From Eucommia ulmoides (lineage: Eukaryota > Streptophyta > Magnoliopsida > Garryales > Eucommiaceae), in the NCBI GenBank assembly GCA_016647705.1, contig JAENRU010000468.1:61001-125000 (forward strand): DNA of 64,000 nt, in the 5' to 3' direction. Numbering within the stretch: position 1 is the first letter of the stretch; every line of letters starts with the position of its first letter. A program made the translations under genes and the position numbers. Of this stretch, positions 57,801 to 64,000 are shown piece after piece. The notes below the pieces were generated by a model that was not told the DNA's origin, made no database searches, and saw only the letters and a program-made list of their open reading frames with translations.

Positions 57801-60647
57801 CTGGCTCTTCCATCGACAATCTACTACTCCCTCTTAGTAGCAGATGCCCATGCTTTGATTCAAAAGCCCTAGACAAGGATGAATCCCCAGGAAGATCGGA
57901 GTATAGCATTCCTCCTCCCTTCATTCAAGTTTGAACATAACATTAATGTCTTCATTCATCAATCATCAATCATTAATTCATTATGGCAACAATCTGTGCT
58001 AACTCAATTGGTGCCTTCACTGTATATGGTACATCATGCATCATTTACATCTTATCTTTTTGCTCTAACTTTTGAGGGTAGTGTTTTAGCTTTATGCAAC
58101 TTTCTGGGAAAACCCTACTTTTGAATTCTTTAGTGGTGGCAACTAGGGGCGAGGCCATGGTGGCCGCCAGTGATGGCCAGACTAGTCCCCCATCCCTTCT
58201 TCCTTTTGTCATCAAACCCTAATGCTGCAGCCCATGTTTCTTTTGAGGAAAAATCATTTGCGAATCCAGTTATTACTTCCTCATCTGTTTGCGATCTGCC
58301 CAAAACTTTTCAATCCTTTTAAGGAGAACCGTCCATTTTTCCCATGATAAGGACATTGGTGATCTTGCTTTTCTGATGAGGAGACTGGTGATCTTGCTGC
58401 CCCATTCAAATACGCCCTAGTTGGTTAGTTCTCACATGTCCGCCCTAGATTGTATGTGATTAGAAAATATTTCCACTTTCTTGGACTTATGGGTGTGTTT
58501 GAGATTGGTTTTCTGGACACTCTAAGCACCACTTGATTTAGTTGTTCCTCGAGTAGTATTTTCAGCGGTTGTGGATTAAGAATTTGTTGTATACCAAAGG
58601 ATTTCCTATGCTTACTTTTAAATGGACCACAGAGTTCAAGGCAAATGCGGAATCCTCACTTGCTCCAGGTTTGATTGAACTTGAATTCCTCTTGTTTCAC
58701 TTTGACAAGAAGAATACCCTGTTTTCTATTGCTCAAACTTTTGGCAATCCAATGGAGCTGGATGCTGCAACATTGATTTTGTGTAGGCCTAAATCAACTC
58801 AAATCTGCGTCGAGGTTGATTTATTGAAGGAATTTTGTCTCAAAGAATCTGGATTGGCTGCGTCCAAAATGGTTTTTGGTGACAGATAAAGTTTGAGGCT
58901 CTCGCAAAATATTGCATGTATGGCTACAAACAGGGGCACGACGCTATGGAAAAAATTCTTCTCTAGTTTTGGATAAAAATGGGACTGATCCAAAGCCTGA
59001 CACTATGCGTAAGGTAGATCAAGTTGCTGAGGAGGTGGTGTCTAAGAGCAAAGCGAAGGTAGATGCAGGTTTCACAGCAGTATCTAGAAGAAGGAAGCCT
59101 ACTGCGAATGCTGAAACAAAAGTTGATGGTGCTAAGCATGATGATATGAATGGAGTAGCAAGAATGATATGGTCAATGAGATGTTGCAAGAGGTAGATAA
59201 TAAAGTTCCAGAAGAAATTTGTTGTGATGATTATGTTTCCAAAGATAAATTGAAACCTTGTGGTAGTGGGGAGCCAGTTTCTGATGATAAAGACTTCGAG
59301 GGGGAAATATCAAGTGAAGAGGAAGGAGAGAGTTCTGACGGTGAGTCCAACAAAGGCACAATTGTGCAAGAAACAGATGTAGCAGAGTATTCAGGCAATT
59401 ATGGGAAGTCCAACCAGAGTAGGACGATGATGAAGTTCAAGCTAAATCTAATAAAGAGGGACTTCTTTCAAAGAAATCAAACAAGTGGAAACTCTTTCAG
59501 TTTCAGTGAAAGCTCTCCAGCTCTCACCTAGAAGAATTTCTTAATAGTCCTGAGATCTCTCTCCAGGGGTCAAGAAAGAAAAGGTAAAAAGAAACGTCAA
59601 GTTGCGGCCAAAGGGATCACTACAAGGACAAGGGGTGTTGATACTAGACTCCATGATTAACACCCTTATCTGGAATATCCGTGAGATTTCAAATTCCTCT
59701 ACTTTAAGAAGGCTTAGGAAAGTTTTGAGAATGTATGGAGTTAGGTTTTGGCAATTTAGACTCCGTTTGGTTACTGTTTCCGTTCCCTGATTTCTATTCC
59801 CGCTCCTAAATTTTTGAGATTAATGTACAAAAACACGTTTGGTAAACACCTTTCTGTTTCCAAAATTTTGGGAGTATTTCCGAATTCCTTAAGAATTTGA
59901 GAAACAAAAAAATGTTGATTCCTATTCACTCCCACATGGTGGGAAAGGAAAAGGAAAAGGAAAAGGAAACAAGAATGGTTGATTTTGAATAAGAAATGAG
60001 AGGGTAAATTTGGAATTTTTTACTTAAAAACTTGATTTGTACCAAGTTTTATGTTCGAGGGATTAATTGGTGGAGTACGACATTGAGGATCATTTTGAAA
60101 TTCACCCCTAACCAGAGGGACCTACCATGTAGTTTTCCATTTTGTTTATTGCACTCCCCCAATAAACGAAAGAAACGGGAAATGGGGGGAAGGAAAAGGA
60201 AACAAGAATCAAATATGTCAGTGGTTGATTCGGCACTGAGATAAGAGGGTAAATCTGGAATTTTAGACTTAAAAAACTTGATTTGTACCATGTTTTATGT
60301 TGGTGGCATTAATTGGGGGTGTCATTGAGGATTATTTTGAAACTCACCCCTAACTTGAGGGAACAACCGCGTAATTTTCTATTTTGTTTAATTTAGAATT
60401 AGAGAATGCATGTCTTTGTTGCCATTTCATGGTTTTTATGGGGTTCCTAATCTTGGCTTGCACCCAAAGGATGTACGTATATGTGTATTTCGCTGCAGAT
60501 TGAATCTTGATGTGGTCCTGATTACTCATAGTTTTGCTCATTATTAGGGAGCAACATGGGATCCTGATGGGCGAATGATACTCATTGCTTTCTCAGAATC
60601 ACCCGCCTTAGCTTCTATTCATTTCACATCAAGGCCACCATCTCTAG
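46002..60647 (+). CDS. ALADIN: ALADIN (AAAS-type WD40 nucleoporin), exons 1-10; 3' end outside window
   Basis: Exons: 46002-46059, 46140-46195, 46288-46449, 50524-50638, 50791-50890, 51005-51178, 52174-52232, 56067-56154, 56241-56316, 60548-60647. They join into one frame of 988 bases (329 codons) without a stop. The protein starts MPSFPRPGLVTICEINREL and contains the WD40-type segments EWRPNGGKTLSVACKGGICI, ASASYESSSFTVWDV, LKWSPTGDYFFAAKFDGSFY and TWDPDGRMILIAFSES. These match plant ALADIN, a beta-propeller scaffold protein of the nuclear pore complex. Plant homologues have roughly 450 residues, so about a quarter is missing at the C-terminus. No such exon was found up to 64000, so the gene probably continues to the right. 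Intron 6 is of AT-AC type; the others are GT-AG. No broken frame was found, so the gene is probably functional. Confidence 0.93.
46140..46195 (+). CDS. ALADIN: ALADIN exon 2
   Basis: Acceptor tgcccgcag, donor gtaatt. Encodes TAENISDDRAKEAYGEIL, the conserved segment after the N-terminal strand. The 80-base intron before it is close to the plant minimum. Confidence 0.9.
46288..46449 (+). CDS. ALADIN: ALADIN exon 3
   Basis: Acceptor gtaatttaag, donor gtatgg. Encodes 54 whole codons from GTVFSPVPFKQL to GSLLSFFRPND. The middle (EQGTEEQETILDSVGKK) is a poorly conserved acidic loop. Confidence 0.88.
46804..47805 (+). repeat. About 380-base direct repeat, two and a half copies in intron 3
   Basis: Copies lie at about 46804-47184, 47190-47562 and 47611-47805 (partial). 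Shared landmarks: tcacaa(t/g)aagaaaacaa, gacttggtgtgatt, gataatattatcgcaaaatt, aactatttggttatgcac and gaatctaatcatgttattt. The copies have diverged by perhaps 15-20 percent. They have no recognisable transposon ends and no coding frame. Confidence 0.8.
48499..49050. mobile_element. Harbinger/Tourist-like MITE (V2) in ALADIN intron 3
   Basis: The ends are gggtggcgtttggtaaccat and, complemented, ggccccgtttggtaaccgtt; the right flank is TTA and the left TTT/TTG. The GC-rich centre (48715-48845) holds two direct copies of ggcatccggcgccagaagtt with gccgga. It is the same family as 18167-18640. Confidence 0.75.
49055..49690. mobile_element. Degenerate non-autonomous DNA element in intron 3
   Basis: The left part has gcgcaaggcgcaaggtgag and the right part has ccttgtgccaaggc, gcgccttgtgggacgagcct and gcctaggcacacctttgaca. 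This pattern of inverted aaggcgcaagg/ccttgcgcctt words resembles a common plant hAT- or MULE-like repeat. Exact ends were not found. Confidence 0.35.
49691..50523. other. Remaining intron 3 sequence
   Basis: No gene or element end recognised. Ordinary AT-rich intron sequence with a T-rich stretch before the acceptor at 50523. Confidence 0.5.
50524..50638 (+). CDS. ALADIN: ALADIN exon 4
   Basis: Acceptor atattttgtag, donor gtctct. Encodes VKLLPEVDLHRLSWHQHKPI and then LAFIFGSDHVMVRDYADS, the first propeller blade. Confidence 0.92.
50791..50890 (+). CDS. ALADIN: ALADIN exon 5
   Basis: Acceptor cttgtattag, donor gtttgt. Encodes EGEDQCILTHESQRDVTLLE and WRPNGGKTLSVAC. Confidence 0.92.
51005..51178 (+). 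CDS. ALADIN: ALADIN exon 6
   Basis: Acceptor attaaacag. Encodes GGICIWAASFPGNTVLIRCG through TLVDFLRSHDDEQITALSWS to PDG-R. It ends ...gatggaag, directly before atatcct, with no GT in reach. Confidence 0.92.
51179..52173 (+). promoter_or_regulatory. U12-type AT-AC intron (ALADIN intron 6)
   Basis: The intron starts ATATCCTACA at 51179, close to the minor-spliceosome 5' site ATATCCTTT. It ends TTCCTCAC at 52173. Just before that is ttcttaact (52156-52164), close to the U12 branch site TCCTTAACT, with the branch A about 12 bases from the end. No conventional polypyrimidine tract plus AG gives an in-frame join. The AT...AC join restores the conserved G-R-Y-L-A-S-A-S-Y-E. The intron is about 1 kb and carries a SINE. 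Confidence 0.88.
51234..51428 (+). mobile_element. Au-like SINE in the U12-type intron
   Basis: It contains the tRNA-derived A box (tagcgcaacggtaaatgttg) and B box (gggttcaagtcgtgg), then the ggaccccgtgcatagcggga region and a T-rich end, as in plant Au-type SINEs. It is flanked by the perfect 13-base duplication atttaggatatgg (51221-51233 and 51429-51441). Confidence 0.92.
52174..52232 (+). CDS. ALADIN: ALADIN exon 7
   Basis: It begins atatctggcatcc after ...ttcctcac; the joined codons read G-R-Y-L-A-S-A-S-Y-E-S-S-S-F-T-V-W-D-V-S-Q. Donor gtaaat. Confidence 0.92.
52233..54456. other. Intron 7, left part
   Basis: AT-rich. A short direct duplication (aactgctacttaataattca) occurs at about 52658 and 52697. 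No gene or transposon end recognised. Confidence 0.5.
54457..54499 (+). repeat. (CT)n(CA)n microsatellite in intron 7
   Basis: A CT run of about 17 bases passes into a CA run of about 26 bases. Confidence 0.9.
54677..54797 (+). repeat. (AT)n microsatellites in intron 7
   Basis: Two AT runs (54677-54694 and 54746-54797). Confidence 0.9.
54866..55032 (+). mobile_element. Second, diverged SINE, intron 7
   Basis: It shows ggtgagccttaggtacaatg (A-box region), a decayed B box ggtccaaaacttggaaac, then gacccgcaatggcgggag and cattgggctgcctttt. It is related to the SINE at 51234 by order of blocks. A target duplication was not found. Confidence 0.7.
55033..56066. other. Intron 7, right part
   Basis: Includes a short direct repeat of 'gagagtgatttttaaa(g/c)at' with 'gcctcatgat' (55351 and 55390). 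No gene recognised. Confidence 0.5.
56067..56154 (+). CDS. ALADIN: ALADIN exon 8
   Basis: Acceptor gatctgcag. Encodes GVGTPIRRGFRGVSILKWSP and TGDYFFAAKF. Two GT sites are near; the donor gtactg at 56155 keeps the conserved A-A-K-F-D-G, while the one at 56152 would not. Confidence 0.9.
56241..56316 (+). CDS. ALADIN: ALADIN exon 9
   Basis: Acceptor tcttttacag, donor gttagt. Encodes DGSFYLWETNTWTSEPWSST and SGFVT. Confidence 0.93.
56317..57849. other. Intron 9, left part
   Basis: AT-rich intron sequence. At about 57540-57620 the words aagaagaagaacaacaaatc, tcccactttagtgggg and gctacatgaatc resemble the tail found at the 3' end of some plant retroposons. No full element was made out. Confidence 0.4.
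57850..59757 (+). pseudogene. LINE remnant: ORF1 and start of the endonuclease
   Basis: Between 58569 and 58889 a frame reads IAQTFGNPMELDAATLILCR and ICVEVDLLKEF, the pattern of the DUF4283-type N-terminal domain of plant LINE ORF1 proteins. A serine/acid-rich part follows in shifted frames (58912-59531). At 59653 a frame begins MINTLIWNIREISNSSTLRR, like the first strand of a LINE endonuclease (N-x-x-x-W-N-x-R-G). The copy is cut off there by a MITE-like sequence at 59759. It lies in ALADIN intron 9, same strand as the gene. Confidence 0.7.
59759..60010. mobile_element. Harbinger-like MITE fragment in intron 9
   Basis: It starts gactccgtttggttactgtt after TTA and has the same layout as V1 to V3 (a second 'acacgtttggtaaac' block at 59838). 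The mirrored right end was not found, so its border is estimated. Confidence 0.45.
60011..60547. other. Intron 9, right end
   Basis: A block of about 150 bases is duplicated: 'cttgatttgtaccaagttttatg' with 'attaattgg' and 'cattttgaaa' at 60031-60110, and again at 60280-60370. No gene. Confidence 0.5.
60548..60647 (+). CDS. ALADIN: ALADIN exon 10
   Basis: Acceptor gctcattattag, donor gtatgg. Encodes GATWDPDGRMILIAFSESPA and LASIHFTSRPPSL plus one base of the next codon. Confidence 0.92.
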
Positions 60648-61033
60648 GTATGGGAAAAAAAATTCCTGATTTCCTCTCATGTTTTGGCTTGCTGTTCTGC
60701 TTGACTTTGTGGTTGGCATTAGAAGTTTTTTTGCATAACTGTGTGCTTCAAGTTCGAAGCTTGGGATGTGCATGCTTGTGTGCACTTTACTGCTCTGAGA
60801 GTGTGCTGCTGTGCATGACTAATGGTGTATTTCACCTACGAATGGAATGTACAACACTGTCAACACCTCTTTCCTTAAACAATAATTTCTATTATTTTAA
60901 TATAAATCAGAAATTGCATTTATGAATCTTTTTGTAGATTTGACTGTCTAAGGGTATAGTGGTATACAAGTTAAAATGATTCTAGTTTTGAAGTATTTAA
61001 ATGTTTAATGAAAGACAAAATAAGCTTTGGTTT
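60648..61033. other. Start of intron 10
   Basis: Follows the donor gtatgg. A chance frame runs from exon 10 into this region. No element recognised. Confidence 0.5.
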
Positions 61034-63080
61034 TGTTAAAGGGTATTTTTTTCATGCCTAGTATTTATGTTTTCTGTCTTGTTTTCTTATTTCTATTATA
61101 AATAGAGGGAATAGAGGGAGGGGTTGACACATTAATCAAGCCTGTCACATTCTTTTACTCATTGTTCTTCAACATGGTATCAAGAGCAGGTTCGAATGGG
61201 TAACTAATCCCAATAAATCTGTTCTATATACGTAATCTTTTCTTTTCTTTTCTTTCTCTTCAATTTTCTTTCCCACCCTTTAAACCCCCTGCCGCTGCTC
61301 TCTACAGTACAAGCCAAATTCTAGGCCAAACCACCATCAATCGCAGCTGTTGAAGCATAGATCTTGCACCCGGCCACTAGATCTTGTACAGCGGACCCTC
61401 GTAGCCACCAAATCTCCTACTGTCGACCTCCCTAGACACCGGCACCGACTCAAACCCAGATCCGCCTTCGCCATCGCAAATCAGACCTCTGCCGCCACTA
61501 TTCTGACCAAATCTTGCTTCGCCGCCTCCATCTAAGACCTTCATTGCCACTGTTTAGCTCTTTGTTGGCGTCTTTCGGACTTGCCCAGATCTGATGGATG
61601 GTGCCTCCGGAAACACACGCTAAGTTCCCCCTGTTTTGGTTTTCTCCTTTGCCTTTTGTTATTATTATTATTATTATTGTCTCCTCCTTTTCTTTTTGAT
61701 TATTTTGTTATTTTTTAAAAAAAAAAAGAGACACACACATAGAGTGAAAAAAAAAAAAAAACACTAAAAAAATGTTAAATGCCCACCTAAGCTATATCAT
61801 TTCATTGTGCTTGTTTGTTTCCCTTGTCAATAAAAGTTTTGTCAAAGTTTTAGTTATTTTGGGTGTGGAGTTCTCCGTGTATTGTCTCATACATTTCGCA
61901 GGACACTAATGTTGACGGTTTCACCACAACGACCCAAAGTTAACTAGGACCAACTATATGGTCCAAGGTTGTGAACGTAGCCCTTACAGGACAAGGGAAA
62001 CACCAACATCTCACGAAATTTGTCGCGACACAAGATGAGAAGTAGTATGAGGAGTGGATTCAAGTTGATGCGCAAATTGTATCAACGTTGTGAAATTCGA
62101 TGAAGCCTCAAGTTGCTTATATGTGTACTTATTTGGATACGTGCAAAGCAATATGTAAATATTTTCATGTGTTGTATTGCAATAATCTTATCTGGATGTA
62201 TGACTTATCGGTCAAGTATTTTCAGCTCTAGCTAGCCACACAATCTGTTATGGATTATTTTGCCACGTTCAATAAGCTTCATGAGGAGTTAAATATTGTT
62301 TTACCTATTACTACCGATATGAAAGAAATGCACAAGTAATGTGAGCAAATGGCCATCATGAAATTCTTAGCCGGATTACCCCCAGAATCTAAGCCAATGC
62401 GATCTCAAATCCTCGCCAATGCAAATTTTCCCTTTATCACTGAAATCTATTCACGAGTTTGCGTAGCACTAACAGGGCAAGTATTTCTAGAAATCGTTCA
62501 TCTGCATCGTCTAAGTGGTCGTCCCTCCCATTGTGGCCGTGGTGGTGGCTCTCGGGGTGGAGCAGTGGTCATGGTCGTAGTTGACATTGTCAATGCTCTT
62601 TCTGCAGTTAAGAAAATCATACCAAAGAAACTTCTTGGACTCAGTTGGTTGTCTACCTAAATTCGCCAATGCAGTGACTTCTAATCCAAATGATCTTGCT
62701 TCAATTCGAAAGTCTCAGGTGACCAAAGGCATCGCTAATGAGGAATATGCCCAATTCATTCAATATAAGGCATCTCAACAGGCATCTCTCCCCATTGCTT
62801 CTTTAGCTTAACAAGGTACTTTTACCGCTTATATTTCTATTCGCCCTTCCCCTCTTATAACCTGGGTCATAGATTCTGCTGCCATTGATCACATGTCAAG
62901 TACATCTTCCCTATAAACACATTTAGTCCTCTCTTTCGTTGTCTCTTGATACTGTTCTTGATGGTTCCATAGTCCCTGTTTGTGGCATCGACACCGTGGA
63001 ACCCTCACCACCCTCCTCTCTGTGTTCTGTCTTTTATATTCGTTTATTTTCTTTTAATTTTATGTCTTCAGTAAGCTTAC
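61034..63080 (+). mobile_element. Copia element remnant with a short 5' LTR, in intron 10
   Basis: A 141-base LTR (61034-61174) runs from TGTTAAAGGG to TTCAACA and has a TATA box (tattataaatag, 61095). Tggtatcaagagcagg follows as primer binding site (61175-61190, initiator Met type). Gag and the protease start lie at 61940-63080. The element is cut at 63081 by a MITE; no 3' LTR is in view. Confidence 0.8.
61940..63080 (+). pseudogene. Copia Gag and start of protease, many stops
   Basis: Segments in more than one frame read KFVATQDE, QLATQSVMDYFATFNKLHEE, LNIVLPITTDMKEMHK, a stop, then CEQMAIMKFLAGLPPESKPM and RSQILANANFPFITEIYSRV. This is the UBN2-type Gag of Ty1/copia elements. A glycine-rich segment follows where the zinc knuckle should be. 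Then comes TWVIDSAAIDHMSS, the copia protease site with D-S-A in place of D-S-G. At least one stop (62338) and several frameshifts make it non-functional. Confidence 0.75.
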
Positions 63081-63083
63081 TAA

Positions 63084-64000
63084 GGTGGCGTTTGTTTAGT
63101 GTTCCCACTTTTCTCAACCCAACTGGGATGGGTTGGGTTGAGAATTCTGTTTCCTACTGGAAATAGAATTGTATTTGGTAACGACAATTTTTTTTTTTGT
63201 GCTAGGAATAAAATCACGTTTGGTAACGATATCATCGTAGAATTATTTCCTCACAATATTTTTTTTTTTTTTAATTTCTTTTTTTTTTTTCTTTTTCTTA
63301 TTTTCTCTTCCTTCGTTGAACAACCTAGTTTGGTTACCGATTACCAATTACCGATTTCGATTTCATGGTTTCGATTTCGATTTCATGGTTTGGTTACCGA
63401 TTTCGTTCATGAAATGGAAATCGTTGTTCGTTCACGAATCGAACAATCGAAATTTCATGGTTTGGTTACCGATTTCATGGTTTGGTTTGGTTTGGTTCAT
63501 GAACGAACAATTTCGATTTGGTTTCGATTTCGTGAACGAACAATCGATTTCATGAACGAAATCGAAATCGGTAACCAAACCAAAATCAAGAACCAAAATC
63601 AATAACCAAATCAAAACCCTAATCAGTAACCAAATTGAAACCCTGATCAGTAACCAAATCAAACCAAAATCAAGAAACAAAATTAGAAAGAGGAAATCGA
63701 CATTGATTTCGAAATCGAAAGCAACGAAGACAACGTCGACCACAGGACGATGACGATCGAAACCTTAAATGGCAAGAACGATGACGATGGCGAGGACGAC
63801 AACAGCAACGAGTTTGGTGAAGACGATGGCGAGGAGTAGGAGGACGACGACGATTGTGAGGAGGAACGAGCGGTGAAGACGATTGCGAAGAGGAGGAACG
63901 AGCGGTGAATGAAAGAATTCAGCGATTTCGAGGAAGACGATGGCGATGTCGACGGAGATGAGGAGGTGGACGGCGAAGACGTTGGAGATTATAGCGAGAA
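63084..64000. mobile_element. Harbinger/Tourist-like element (V3), left part, with atypical centre
   Basis: It starts ggtggcgtttgtttagtgtt after TAA and follows V1 closely for about 170 bases. From 63330 the centre differs completely: repeats of ggttaccgatttc and atttcatggtttgg, also inverted (gaaatcggtaaccaaacc), then from 63690 a GA-rich part. The GA-rich part would translate as acidic protein (aspartate/glutamate runs) with a stop. The right end lies beyond the window. Confidence 0.55.

Noticed and set aside
58799-59361. Minus-strand open frames
   Set aside because: Antisense shadows of the LINE ORF1 remnant.
63099-63605. 168-residue open frame at the right end
   Set aside because: Starts in a MITE end and reads through T tracts and simple repeats (F, R, I, N-rich).

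Overview
This is a repeat-dominated piece of a flowering-plant nuclear genome, most likely a eudicot. Its content is LTR retrotransposons, MULE-, hAT- and Harbinger-type DNA elements, tRNA-derived SINEs and a LINE remnant, plus one host gene with plant-type introns. No bacterial operons, rRNA genes, tRNA genes or CRISPR arrays were seen. Species cannot be told from the sequence.

Positions 1-12295 hold fragments of Athila-like Ty3/gypsy elements (LTRs at 202-1605 on +, 9059-10446 on -, 10585-12295 on -), an LTR fragment of a further family ('W', 1773-3404), and a decayed minus-strand Ty3/gypsy element with gag, protease and partial RT (3405-7642). Positions 12296-21620 are an Ogre/Tat-like LTR. 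It is split by a solo LTR (14875-19295, perfect ATTTC duplication), which is split by an opposite LTR (16336-18843), which carries a Harbinger-type MITE (18167-18640).

Positions 22210-42275 are a nested stack, largely readable from target-site duplications. A minisatellite is split by a W LTR (22405-42134). That LTR is split by an element with TGTAAGACC-type LTRs (23905-41528). Its short interior is split by a related element (25601-41441). That one contains a deletion derivative of the gypsy family (27196-31373, CACAA duplication) and a further LTR. The further LTR is split by a GC-rich, LTR-flanked, gag-only element (33559-39460) of the TR-GAG kind. A MULE-like element (42640-44952) rich in TTAACGTTAA palindromes and a hAT MITE (45171-45749) follow.

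From 46002 to the window end lies the only convincing host gene, a plus-strand ALADIN (AAAS-type WD40 nucleoporin) gene. Ten exons (988 coding bases, 329 codons) were assembled by eye with consistent splice phases; the C-terminal exons lie beyond the window. Intron 6 (51179-52173) has all the marks of a minor-spliceosome (U12) AT-AC intron and contains a SINE. Other introns are inflated by a three-copy repeat, MITEs, a LINE remnant and a copia remnant.
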